Assembly (NCBI GenBank): GCA_030427905.1
Contig: JAUICL010000002.1
Location: 248,001-312,000, forward strand
DNA length: 64,000 nt
Origin: Bacteroidia bacterium
GTDB taxonomy: Bacteria > Bacteroidota > Bacteroidia > Flavobacteriales_D > Cryomorphaceae
Reading direction: 5' to 3'
In this document: in pieces, positions 8,522-17,591 of the stretch
How the letters are laid out: every line of letters begins with the position of its first letter
Position numbering within the stretch: position 1 is the stretch's first letter
Notes under the pieces: model-generated
Told to the model about the DNA's origin: nothing
Seen by the model: the letters and a program-made list of their open reading frames with translations, nothing else
Databases searched by the model: none
Position numbers and translations under genes: made by a program

Positions 8522-11500
8522 TATCTCAGCAAAGTCACATTTCCTTTCTTGAAATACTCTTCTCCCTCGGCACATCTCGCGCGTAGGTAGTATACGTATA
8601 CTGCCGGTTCGGCCAAATCGCCTTTATAGGTGCCATCCCACCCTTGATTTAAGTCATTGGTTGCAAACACTTCTTCGCCCCACCTATTGTAAATCACGAA
8701 TTCCATGGAAGTAATCACCCCATATCCACGAACCCACAATTGATCATTTTCTCCATCGCCATTTGGAGTGAAGGTGTTTGGTACAAAGATGTTGGGCTCT
8801 CCGCAGAACGCTTCGTATACAAAAAGTGTCACCGAGTCGGTTCGGACACAAACTCCCAACGGATCTTGATCGATGATCGTGAGGGTGTAGGTGATGGTTT
8901 CGTCAGGCTGGCTGGTAGTGTTTCGCCCCACAGGCGTTGTAAGATAGGTGGGGGGATCCCAATGGTAGAGATAATCGCTGTAGTCGGGGGTGCCGCTGAG
9001 TTGGCTGATATCTCCTTCCAGTAAATGTATCGGGTCTGCGTGAGCATCGACTTCCTGCCCACCCAATGGAGACAAGTAGACGGTAGAGCTATTCTCAACG
9101 CTGCAGCCAAATTCAGTTTCACTGACTACGGTGAATGTGGTGGGTTCTTCAACAAAGACGCGAATGAAACTCGTGTTTTGCCCTGAGATGATGTACTCAT
9201 CTGGCGACCACGTGTGTGCGAGTTGACTGCCTGGAAAATCGTTCGAAACGAAAATCAAAGCCGTATCGTTGAGACAGATGTACTGGTCGGCTGAGACGGT
9301 CGTTCCCGCCGAAAGCAAACTCACTGCAACGGTGTCGATTAGCACGCACCCATTGTTCTCAACACGTGCGAAGTAGTGCACTATTGATGTCGGGATGATG
9401 GTAATCGTACTGTCACCGCTTGGATTAAGGATATTGCTAAAATCAGGTGTGTCCGACCATACAAAGCTCTCTGCCCAACCATTGCTATTCGCCACGAGAT
9501 CTATCGGGTTGTTCACACAAGCCAAGGTATCTTCGGTAACTTCCAATTCGATCGGGTAAACATCTACTTGTGCACTTGCTGAAAGATCGCAGCCAAACTC
9601 GGTGGTGATGTCCACAGAAAGTGAAATGGGCTCATCGGCATCGAGCAAGACATTGGTGGTGTTTTGACCTTCGATAATCTTGTTGTCGGGTTGCCAGATC
9701 ACGGTAGTCAGATCGTAGCCACCCGTAACCAGAGCTTGTACTGGGTACTCTTGGATAGAGCATAGAAGCACATCTTCTGTATCCAATGTTAAGGATGGCG
9801 CGGGAGAGACGAGGACCGAATCAATTTTATCACAGTTCTCATTCGAGACTCGAATGTAAATCATGATCTGTTCATCGCCCGTATATGTAATTAGGCTATC
9901 AGTTGGCCCTTCTTCGATAATCGAATTGAAATTGATGTCTTCAGCCCACTCAAAATACGTTCCAGCTCCATTGTTGCTGATTTCTAAATCAAAAGTCGAC
10001 TCGGTGCAGGATTGTACATCGTCAATGGAAAGAACGATTTCGGGAAACACTTCCACCTGGTGAGTAATGGTGTCGGAAATATTGCAGGCCAAAGGGTCGG
10101 TGATTATCAAGGTAACGTCGTAAACTCCTGGTGTATCAAAAAAGTAGGAGGGGTTTTCTTCCATTACGATGTCGTCGTTCGGAAAAATCCATTGATAATT
10201 TGGGTTTCCTTCTGTATTGACGGTACTCGTATTGTTAAACTCAACTGGATCGGGCAAGCAGGCCGGTGTGCTCTCATAATCGGCAAAGACCAAGGGTAGA
10301 ATAAAGTCGATTTTGGCCACTCCCAGATTACAGTTTGGGCTCCCATTGGTCGGGCTCCAGGCATTTGGTGGCTCTATTGGAAAATCGTCATTGGAGCCAC
10401 AACCGGCACATACAGCTTGGTATATTTTCCCCGTTCTATCAAATCGACTCGTTCCACCATCCACGTGTTCCTGGCTGGTGTTTCCACCAAAATAGGTGGC
10501 AAAGGTGAGGGCAGAAGCGTCAGATTCCATGACCATAAAGTAGAAGTCATTTCCATCCGTGGTGCTTTTTATGGCGTCATCTGTTACAGTAAGACCATTA
10601 GTGGTGGTCATAGGTCCGCCGTAGTTGGGATTGTTGTTTGGCCCGCCACCCCAACCTGACAGGTACACGTGATTGCAAATGTCAACTGAGAAGGCAGTAG
10701 GTGATAGATTTGGCGCATTTTCGTTGTCTCCAAAAACAGTGGACCAATTGACATTTGTCAAGCCCGGGGTAAAGCTTGTCACTAGCATCCCACTGTTCGA
10801 ATTACTGAAATCTGCATTGATGATGAACGTGCTATCTGGAGCTTCCGTTTGACCAAAAATATGTGGGTTTCCTTCCCCGTCTACATCTACAAAGTAGATT
10901 TGATCGTAGCTCGACGAGCCCAGGTAAGTCACGCGAAATAAATCGGATGCATTGTTTTCAAACCTAGCGACAAATCCGTCTGCCCGTCCACCTTCGAAGT
11001 CTTCTTGGTATGACCCGCCATCGGTGGGTAAGTCAGAAGAACGCGTTCCACCCGCAACGGTGATTCGCGAATCACTCGTGCAGTGAATAGAATATATCGC
11101 ATCATCTCCATTGCCTCCAAAATAGGTTGAAGTCACGATACTTGATAAGTCTGGCGTCAGTTCTACGATCACTCCATCTTGTCCACTTCCTTTTACACTC
11201 TGGTAGGGTGATCCTACTATCGGAAAATCATCGGAAAGGGTAGTGGATCCGATTACCACATTACCCGAAGGTTCTAACTCGATTTCGCCACGCATTTCAT
11301 CGGCGTAGTTGTACTTCAGCTGTGAGTTGGAATTGATACCATCATTCCCCGTTCCGCCGAGATACGTTGATCCTTCCAATGCCGTTCCGCTAGGGCTTAG
11401 TCTCGAAACGATCATATCTGATCCTTCCGTATAGTTTACCCCAATGCCTTGAGGGGTAAAGGGAGTTCCTCCGTTAAACTGATCTTGAGCTGGATTGGCA

Positions 11501-12549
11501 CCTAGGGGAAAGTCATCAGAACTAGTGGTCCCAAAAACGTAAAGGTTTCCCAAATCATCGACGATAATGCTGTGGGGTAAATCATCGCGTCCACCACCGA
11601 GATAGGTGCTGTATACAAGTGATGTGCCGTTTAGAGCAAATTTTGTGATCGCAATATCGGTACCAGCGCCGTTCGAGCTTCCACCGGCCCAATCGGTTTG
11701 GTAGGCTCCGGAGGTGGTGGGGTACTCGGTACCAAAAGCGGAGCTTCCTGAGTAGAGGTGTCCGTCGAGGTCGAAAGTAGCGGTGAAGCCAAAGTTGTCA
11801 GTCCCAGACCCACTGTATGTGCTGAAAATGAGTTCCGGATCGATAATGAGATCGATGGATGGGTCATAGCTTCCCAAGTCGAAGTGGAGTTTACGTCCGT
11901 TGAGTTGGTATGCGCACTCCACCACTTCTATTCGACCATTTCTCACCTGATAGGCAAAAGGTTTTGATTCAGTAATGGTGCCTACAGATGTCTCGATGAC
12001 GAGCTGTCCTTTCTCATTTGTTTTCGGCTTCACGCCGTCGTACACGAGTTCAATTTCGGCAACATTCCCGCCAGGGTGCACGATAAAGTCGTATTTGGTG
12101 TTTCCCTTTTGGTAAATTTTCAGATCAATATGGTCATAGACTTTTTGGAAAGTGATTCCATCATAGCCCTTTAGATTGCTTCCCCACTTTGAAGGGTCAT
12201 TTCCTTTGAAGTAATTGTAAGAGCCTGTGACTTCGGTACCTGCTTGCACTGAATAGTTCTCACGGGCATTTGCCAGGGAGATGGTGTAGGCATGGCAGGG
12301 TAGCTTTTTAGGAATGGGTATATCCATGCCGCCGCCGTGAGCAGCGTTCACGCTATTGACGGTTTCTTGGTCGTAAAGATCAAAGGTGAGGGTAGTACCT
12401 TCCAGATAGAGTTTTCCTCCGGGAAGATCTTTTGCAAAAAGCACGCGATCAGGCCATTGCCCCCCGTTTTCGACAAATCTATTCTGGGCCTGTGCCAGAT
12501 TGGACAGGACGCTGAACAGAATGGCTATGACGATGGCAATTTTTCTCAT
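8521..12549 (-). CDS. large T9SS cargo protein, SBBP repeats, PKD-like domains, type B C-terminal domain
   Basis: Predicted cell-surface or secreted protein of 1342 residues. The start at 12549 gives the signal peptide MRKIAIVIAILFSV...AQAQ. Then follow a conserved N-terminal domain often preceding SBBP repeats (about 20-240), beta-propeller SBBP-type repeats with STYLGG motifs (about 240-700), PKD-like domains with pairs of Cys (about 780-1200), and a C-terminal gliding-motility-associated (type B sorting) domain with FTPNGDGENDQLWV and YNRWGEEVF. Its TAA overlaps the PorP/SprF ATG. As family knowledge, such cargoes can be adhesins or matrix proteins; the ligand is unknown. Confidence 0.9.
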   Translation of the reverse strand: MRKIAIVIAILFSVLSNLAQAQNRFVENGGQWPDRVLFAKDLPGGKLYLEGTTLTFDLYDQETVNSVNAAHGGGMDIPIPKKLPCHAYTISLANARENYSVQAGTEVTGSYNYFKGNDPSKWGSNLKGYDGITFQKVYDHIDLKIYQKGNTKYDFIVHPGGNVAEIELVYDGVKPKTNEKGQLVIETSVGTITESKPFAYQVRNGRIEVVECAYQLNGRKLHFDLGSYDPSIDLIIDPELIFSTYSGSGTDNFGFTATFDLDGHLYSGSSAFGTEYPTTSGAYQTDWAGGSSNGAGTDIAITKFALNGTSLVYSTYLGGGRDDLPHSIIVDDLGNLYVFGTTSSDDFPLGANPAQDQFNGGTPFTPQGIGVNYTEGSDMIVSRLSPSGTALEGSTYLGGTGNDGINSNSQLKYNYADEMRGEIELEPSGNVVIGSTTLSDDFPIVGSPYQSVKGSGQDGVIVELTPDLSSIVTSTYFGGNGDDAIYSIHCTSDSRITVAGGTRSSDLPTDGGSYQEDFEGGRADGFVARFENNASDLFRVTYLGSSSYDQIYFVDVDGEGNPHIFGQTEAPDSTFIINADFSNSNSGMLVTSFTPGLTNVNWSTVFGDNENAPNLSPTAFSVDICNHVYLSGWGGGPNNNPNYGGPMTTTNGLTVTDDAIKSTTDGNDFYFMVMESDASALTFATYFGGNTSQEHVDGGTSRFDRTGKIYQAVCAGCGSNDDFPIEPPNAWSPTNGSPNCNLGVAKIDFILPLVFADYESTPACLPDPVEFNNTSTVNTEGNPNYQWIFPNDDIVMEENPSYFFDTPGVYDVTLIITDPLACNISDTITHQVEVFPEIVLSIDDVQSCTESTFDLEISNNGAGTYFEWAEDINFNSIIEEGPTDSLITYTGDEQIMIYIRVSNENCDKIDSVLVSPAPSLTLDTEDVLLCSIQEYPVQALVTGGYDLTTVIWQPDNKIIEGQNTTNVLLDADEPISLSVDITTEFGCDLSASAQVDVYPIELEVTEDTLACVNNPIDLVANSNGWAESFVWSDTPDFSNILNPSGDSTITIIPTSIVHYFARVENNGCVLIDTVAVSLLSAGTTVSADQYICLNDTALIFVSNDFPGSQLAHTWSPDEYIISGQNTSFIRVFVEEPTTFTVVSETEFGCSVENSSTVYLSPLGGQEVDAHADPIHLLEGDISQLSGTPDYSDYLYHWDPPTYLTTPVGRNTTSQPDETITYTLTIIDQDPLGVCVRTDSVTLFVYEAFCGEPNIFVPNTFTPNGDGENDQLWVRGYGVITSMEFVIYNRWGEEVFATNDLNQGWDGTYKGDLAEPAVYVYYLRARCAEGEEYFKKGNVTLLR

Positions 12550-12633
12550 GGCTAAAACACGGGAAAATACAAAAATCGGAGAAAGCACGTTTTTTTAACA
12601 TCCGTTCATCCTCGGATTTTTATACATTGGTAT

Positions 12634-13182
12634 ATGCGCCCTTTTGATAAGTACTATAGAATCTTGGAATTACCGATCGGTGCATCGGATCTGGAAATCA
12701 AAAAGGCGTATCGCGTTTTGGCTAAAAGGTACCACCCAGATCGAAGCCGTACAACAGATACAAGAGAGCAGTTTGTCGCCATTAGCGAGGCTTACGAGAT
12801 ACTGATGCGTAAGGATCAATACGTTTTAGAAGCCATCCAGCGATACCAAAAAAAGTATGGTGGGGCTCAACGAAGTTCTCATCAACCCGAACCGCCAAAT
12901 AGGGCCGATTATCAAGAGCGTGCAGCGACCTACGCCGATATGAAATTTAAGGAGTTCGAGAAGACGCCAATTTACAAGACGGCCATTGTGGTCAACTCAG
13001 TTTTTAACTATTTGATGATAATAGTGGGTTTGACGATGGTTTTCTCACCTGTAGTCCGTTATTTTGGGATGGGAGGAACGTTCGAGTCAAAACTGCCGAG
13101 TCTTCCACAATTTATTTTGCCATTTGTCCTTGGTGTTGGATTCTTGCTCGGGCTGTGGCACTTCGTTTTTAAGAATGAATAA
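12634..13182 (+). CDS. membrane-anchored J-domain protein
   Basis: Co-chaperone-like protein of 182 residues. An N-terminal J-domain (residues 5-70) has the HPD motif at 34-36 inside RYHPDRS, which should stimulate a DnaK ATPase. There is no Gly/Phe region or zinc domain. The C-terminal half has two predicted membrane helices (about 115-145 and 155-180), so it is a tethered J-protein, J-domain on the cytoplasmic side. It ends 11 bases before the S46 peptidase gene on the same strand, so the two are probably cotranscribed. Its client is unknown. Confidence 0.85.
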   Translation: MRPFDKYYRILELPIGASDLEIKKAYRVLAKRYHPDRSRTTDTREQFVAISEAYEILMRKDQYVLEAIQRYQKKYGGAQRSSHQPEPPNRADYQERAATYADMKFKEFEKTPIYKTAIVVNSVFNYLMIIVGLTMVFSPVVRYFGMGGTFESKLPSLPQFILPFVLGVGFLLGLWHFVFKNE

Positions 13183-13193
13183 ATAATCTAAAT

Positions 13194-15413
13194 ATGTTTT
13201 CGAGATTCAAATCATTGGGAATCACCTTTCTATTAATTGTCACATTTCCACTCGCCAATATGGCGCACGAGGGAATGTGGATACCATCTACACTGGCTAA
13301 GCTTGTGATTGGAGATATGCAAGATGCTGGCTTGCGCTTGACTGCGGAAGAAATATACAGCATCAATCAATCGAGTTTGAAGGATGCGATCGTGCATTTT
13401 GGTGGAGGCTGTACGGCGAGCGTAATTTCAGAAGATGGCCTGATTTTGACAAACCACCACTGTGGGTATGGTCAAATTCAGTCGCATTCATCGGTAGAAG
13501 CCGACTACCTAAAAGATGGTTTTTGGGCCATGGATCGATCGCAGGAATTGCCGAATGAAGGGCTTGCGGCCACCTTTGTGGTGCGCATTGAAGATGTGAC
13601 AAAGACCATGCTCAAAGCGGCTGGTGATCTCGAAGGCGACGAATTGAACCAAGCTCTTGCTGCTCAGGCTAAAAAGCTCCAAGACGAGGCTGTAGCTGGT
13701 ACGCAATACGAGGCTGAAGTAAAGCCGTTTTTCTACGGAAATGAGTACTATATGATCGTGACCGAAACCTACCGAGATGTGAGATTGGTTGGTGCACCAC
13801 CTTCTTCAGTTGGGAAATTTGGTGGGGATACCGATAACTGGATGTGGCCGCGTCATACGGGCGATTTTTCGCTGTTTCGAATTTATGCTTCTCCAAATAA
13901 CGAACCGGCTTCTTATAGTGAAGAAAACGTTCCGTTTAAGGCCGATCGCCATCTCGCCATCAATATGGAAGGCCTTGAGCCAGGTGATTTCACCATGGTT
14001 TTTGGTTTTCCTGGAACTACGGAGCAATACTTGACGAGCTACGCGGTAGACTATGTAGTCAATATTGAAAACCCGGCAAAAATTGATATGCGTGAAGCCA
14101 GTCTCAATGTCATTGACGCTGCGATGGAAGCGAGCGACAAAACGCGAATCCAATATGCAGCTAAGCAATCGCGTATCAGCAACGCATACAAGAAGTGGAT
14201 CGGCCAAAGCATGGGCCTAGAGCGCTACGATGCAATAGGCACCAAGAAAGCTCATGAAGAGAAATTTGTTCAAATGGCTCGAAGCACCAAAGGCTATGAA
14301 GGGATGCACAGTTTGATGTCGGATTTTGAAGTACTGTACACCAAGAGTAGAGACGTAAAGCTAGCCCGAAATTATTTGATTGAGATGTATTACTACGGAC
14401 CAGAAGTCATTCGGTTTGCGCAGCGCTTTGGAAAGATCGCTGGAACTCATGAAGAGTTTACGGATGAAGAGCTTCAAGTTGAACTCAATAATTTGGTAGC
14501 TGGTGTGGACGGATTCTACAAGGATTACGATGCCCAGGTAGATCGGGATATATTCAAGGCACTTTGGCCACTTTTTGATGCTGGATGTCCTGAGATTTTA
14601 AGTTCTGCTACAGCTGATAAGTATCTGGCAGATCTAGAAAAGCTTGATGCGAATGTCAACAAACTGTACGAAGACTCCTTTTTTGATGATAAAGATGAGC
14701 TGGTAGATGCATTGGACAATAAGAATCCGAGAAAATCGGTAAAGGCCATCGTTGAAGACCCGCTATTCCAAATAGGGTGGCAGTTGCTCGAGGCCTACCG
14801 TGGGGGCGTGCAAGTGGGTTACGGAGAGTATCGCAATGAAGAAGATGCCATGATGAAGGTTTATCTCAAAAACTGGATGGCTTTGATGCCACTTGAGACG
14901 TACTCACCAGATGCAAATAGCACTTTGCGACTTACTTATGGTAAGATGGAAGGTTCGGAGCCAGTAGATGGGGTAGAGTACCAGCCCTATACCACTATGG
15001 ATGGAATCGTGAGCAAGTACATTCCGGGTGATAAGGAGTTTGATGTACCACAAAAACTATTGGATTTGCACGCCAACCAAGACTATGGGAAGTACGCCAC
15101 AGACGGCGAACTGCGCGTATGCTTCTTGGGTTCTAACCACACCACAGGTGGAAACTCAGGAAGCCCTGCTATTGATGCTAATGGAAATTTAGTCGGTTTG
15201 AACTTCGACCGCACTTGGGAGAGTACCATGAGCGATATCATGTTTAGCGAAGAGATTTGTCGAAACATCATGGTTGATGTGAAGTACGTTCTATTTATCG
15301 TAGATAAGTATGCTGGTGCAGGGCATCTAGTGGAAGAAATGGACTTGATCTGGTCGTCGAAAGCAGATAAATTGCAGATACCAGAAGAAGCCCAGCAAGA
15401 AGTGATGGACTAG
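13194..15413 (+). CDS. S46-family dipeptidyl-peptidase, DPP11-like
   Basis: Periplasmic serine exopeptidase releasing dipeptides from peptide N-termini. The 739-residue protein has an N-terminal signal, the catalytic-His block NHHCG (87-91), and the nucleophile block GGNSGSP with Ser655. Eighteen residues after that Ser is Arg673 (in NFDRTWE). From family knowledge, Arg at this site marks the Asp/Glu-specific DPP11 type, Gly the DPP7 type, and the P. gingivalis DPP11 numbering (S655, R673) is identical. Substrate preference is therefore predicted to be acidic P1. It lies in a likely operon with the J-domain gene. Confidence 0.93.
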   Translation: MFSRFKSLGITFLLIVTFPLANMAHEGMWIPSTLAKLVIGDMQDAGLRLTAEEIYSINQSSLKDAIVHFGGGCTASVISEDGLILTNHHCGYGQIQSHSSVEADYLKDGFWAMDRSQELPNEGLAATFVVRIEDVTKTMLKAAGDLEGDELNQALAAQAKKLQDEAVAGTQYEAEVKPFFYGNEYYMIVTETYRDVRLVGAPPSSVGKFGGDTDNWMWPRHTGDFSLFRIYASPNNEPASYSEENVPFKADRHLAINMEGLEPGDFTMVFGFPGTTEQYLTSYAVDYVVNIENPAKIDMREASLNVIDAAMEASDKTRIQYAAKQSRISNAYKKWIGQSMGLERYDAIGTKKAHEEKFVQMARSTKGYEGMHSLMSDFEVLYTKSRDVKLARNYLIEMYYYGPEVIRFAQRFGKIAGTHEEFTDEELQVELNNLVAGVDGFYKDYDAQVDRDIFKALWPLFDAGCPEILSSATADKYLADLEKLDANVNKLYEDSFFDDKDELVDALDNKNPRKSVKAIVEDPLFQIGWQLLEAYRGGVQVGYGEYRNEEDAMMKVYLKNWMALMPLETYSPDANSTLRLTYGKMEGSEPVDGVEYQPYTTMDGIVSKYIPGDKEFDVPQKLLDLHANQDYGKYATDGELRVCFLGSNHTTGGNSGSPAIDANGNLVGLNFDRTWESTMSDIMFSEEICRNIMVDVKYVLFIVDKYAGAGHLVEEMDLIWSSKADKLQIPEEAQQEVMD

Positions 15414-15491
15414 ACCTTGTGCAAGTCAGAAATATTGCGCCCTCTGGGTAGTGCACGAGAAAATTAAATCTCTGCCCTATTCAGGGGGCTT

Positions 15492-16874
15492 TTACATTTC
15501 CCGCATTAATGTGGATGAACTCGTGTTTTGCCATAATCCATTCGTAAAGTCGGGAATGGGGATTGACTGGCTATTATGGGCTACGGAGTATTCTGTTAAT
15601 GGGCTAATGGCACTCCACAGGGCTCCTTCGTACACATTGATGTCTAGCGGTACACCAAGGTTTAGGCATTTGATGAGCCGGTACATCATGATGAAGTCCA
15701 TGCCACCGTGAGCAAATTGCGTCTCTTTTATTTGTTTTTCTAGTTTTTTCCAGATAGGGTGGTCATACTGATCTCGGTATTCATTGTACGTGTCGGTGTT
15801 TGCCCAATTGTGTCCATCGAATTCTAATTCGTTGCTATCCAGATAGAGCTTTGACGGAAATCCGCTGTGGGTGGCCTTAGTTCCACTGAGTAGGTTTATG
15901 CGAGAATAAGGTCGCCCCGTATGTACATCAAACTGAAGCATGATGGACCTGCCTTTTTTTGTCCGGATCATAGTCGTATTCATATCACCGCAGGCTATCG
16001 GTTTGGCTGAGTTGAATCTGCTCAAATTTCTTTCCACAGAGCTCATTGACACGAGGTGGTCAAGATAGTCGCCATGACCAATCCCGAAGTACTTACTGAT
16101 GGGGCTTAAACCATGTGTGGGGTATAAATTGCCACTTCTTTTTTCGTGTTCGGTCAGTCTCCAGTCATCTTGATAGTAGCCCTTAGTCAGGAGGTGTTTT
16201 CTCAGATCGTGAATATAGGCTCCTTCGGCATGAGTTAGTTCTCCAAATACACCTTCGTTGACCATGTTTAGCATCCAAAGCTCCTCTCTGTTGAAGCAGC
16301 AATTTTCGAGCAGCATACAATGCTTCTTTGTGCGCTCCGATGTTTCTATAATCTTCCAGCAGTCTTTTAAGGTATAGGCTAAAGGAACTTCGCAGGCTAC
16401 ATGCTTTCCCTTTTCCATGCAATAGGTCGACATTTCTGCATGGTACTCCCATGGAGTCGCGATAATGATGAGATCTATATCATCCCTATCTGCCAAGCTC
16501 TTCCAACTATCCTCCGTGCCATGATAAGTCTGAGGAATCGTGTTTTGTTGGATTTTAAGAAGAGCCAAACTCTCAGTTAGCTGCGCTTCATGAAGATCAG
16601 CTAAGGCAACTATGGTCGCCATATTTTGACTTATCATCCAATCGAAGAGTTTGATAAGACAAGATCCTCGATTACCAAGGCCAATTAGGCCGATACGAAC
16701 ATTGGAAATAGGGTTACTCGAAAGCCCGATGCAGCTCCCATCAGAAAACCCTCCTGCCAAAAGGTCTTCAAAGCTACTCGAATCTATATCCCTTCGGCAT
16801 GCGCATAGAATGGAAGAGCCTCCAATAAGAAGACCCGCGGAAGCAGCTAACTTGAGAAAGGTGTTTCGTCTCAT
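15492..16874 (-). CDS. Gfo/Idh/MocA-family oxidoreductase, GH109-like
   Basis: Predicted NAD-dependent exported enzyme. The 460-residue protein starts MRRNTFLKLAASAG, resembling a Tat signal, and a Cys preceded by LCA (SSILCAC) could be a lipobox, so a Tat-exported lipoprotein is possible. The nucleotide-binding block is IGLIGLGNRG, followed by EKGKHVACEVP. The block YPTHGLSPISKYFGI with DYLDHLVSMSS is typical of GH109 glycosidases (alpha-N-acetylgalactosaminidase type), which use NAD in a redox mechanism. GH109 function is inferred; a dehydrogenase role cannot be excluded. It is convergent with the S46 gene. Confidence 0.85.
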   Translation of the reverse strand: MRRNTFLKLAASAGLLIGGSSILCACRRDIDSSSFEDLLAGGFSDGSCIGLSSNPISNVRIGLIGLGNRGSCLIKLFDWMISQNMATIVALADLHEAQLTESLALLKIQQNTIPQTYHGTEDSWKSLADRDDIDLIIIATPWEYHAEMSTYCMEKGKHVACEVPLAYTLKDCWKIIETSERTKKHCMLLENCCFNREELWMLNMVNEGVFGELTHAEGAYIHDLRKHLLTKGYYQDDWRLTEHEKRSGNLYPTHGLSPISKYFGIGHGDYLDHLVSMSSVERNLSRFNSAKPIACGDMNTTMIRTKKGRSIMLQFDVHTGRPYSRINLLSGTKATHSGFPSKLYLDSNELEFDGHNWANTDTYNEYRDQYDHPIWKKLEKQIKETQFAHGGMDFIMMYRLIKCLNLGVPLDINVYEGALWSAISPLTEYSVAHNSQSIPIPDFTNGLWQNTSSSTLMREM

Positions 16875-16926
16875 CTCATCTTAATTTCTGAGTTTAAGAT
16901 AATCTGGAAACGTGACTTTTGGGTAC

Positions 16927-16957
16927 AAAAAAACCCTTTGGCTTGGATGCCAAAGGG
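16927..16957 (-). terminator. terminator after the DUF1573 gene
   Basis: A perfect 9-bp stem (CCCTTTGGC / GCCAAAGGG) with a 6-base loop, followed on the minus strand by TTTTTTT, lies 23 bases past the stop codon of the DUF1573 gene. Confidence 0.85.
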
Positions 16958-16979
16958 CTCTTTCTAAATTAAAATATGA

Positions 16980-17519
16980 TTAAACCCCTTCTTGAACATC
17001 AGCAGTGATGGTCAAAACTGTTTTTGTTGGGTTCGTGTTTGCCGTAATCGTTACGTTCTTCGTTTGGTTGTTCTTCTGTTTACCCGGTTTGTATACCACT
17101 TCGATTTCGCCAGTAGCACCAGGTGCGATAGGCTCTTTCGGATATTTTGGAACAGTACATCCACAAGAACCCTTCGCATTCTCAATGATTAGAGGCTCGG
17201 ATCCTGTATTGGTGAACGTAAACACTTTTTTGTTTTCAGAATCTTGTGGTACTTGACCAAAATCGTGTTTTACTTCAGCAAACTGCATGATTGTAGTTGG
17301 CGCTGCTGGCTTTTCAGCGGCATTTGACAATGGGTCAACAGCCGAAGTGAGTTTAGAATCTGTGGCTACAGGTGTAGATTTCTTCTCCGCAGTTCTCTCA
17401 AATTTAGGTTTCGACGTAGATGGTCCTGAAGAAGATCCATTCTTAAGTAGAAGTCCTGTATTCACAACCAAAAGGGCTGCAATCAAAACTAGTAGTCCAT
17501 TTTTTACTTTTTCACTCAT
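16980..17519 (-). CDS. DUF1573-domain protein, membrane-anchored
   Basis: A 179-residue protein of unknown function common in Bacteroidota. It has an N-terminal membrane segment (about residues 8-27, probably an uncleaved anchor), a Ser/Pro/Lys/Ala-rich linker (28-75), and a C-terminal Ig-like DUF1573 domain (77-178) with the characteristic block FTNTGSEPLII and the CxC motif SCGCTVP. It should face the periplasm. It follows ctpA on the same strand, with a 72-base gap that holds a TAGATTTG -7-like box at 17545-17552, so it may be cotranscribed or have its own promoter. A hairpin terminator ends it. Confidence 0.88.
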   Translation of the reverse strand: MSEKVKNGLLVLIAALLVVNTGLLLKNGSSSGPSTSKPKFERTAEKKSTPVATDSKLTSAVDPLSNAAEKPAAPTTIMQFAEVKHDFGQVPQDSENKKVFTFTNTGSEPLIIENAKGSCGCTVPKYPKEPIAPGATGEIEVVYKPGKQKNNQTKNVTITANTNPTKTVLTITADVQEGV

Positions 17520-17591
17520 GGTGGTTCGTTTTTACTTTACTTGACAAATCTAATAAATCGCCTATGCGATGGGTTGGGTTTAACAAAAACT

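Noticed and set aside
15420-15500. Possible terminator CCCT-ATTC-AGGG between the S46 and GH109-like genes
   Set aside because: The stem is only four pairs with no reliable T tract, so it is not called.
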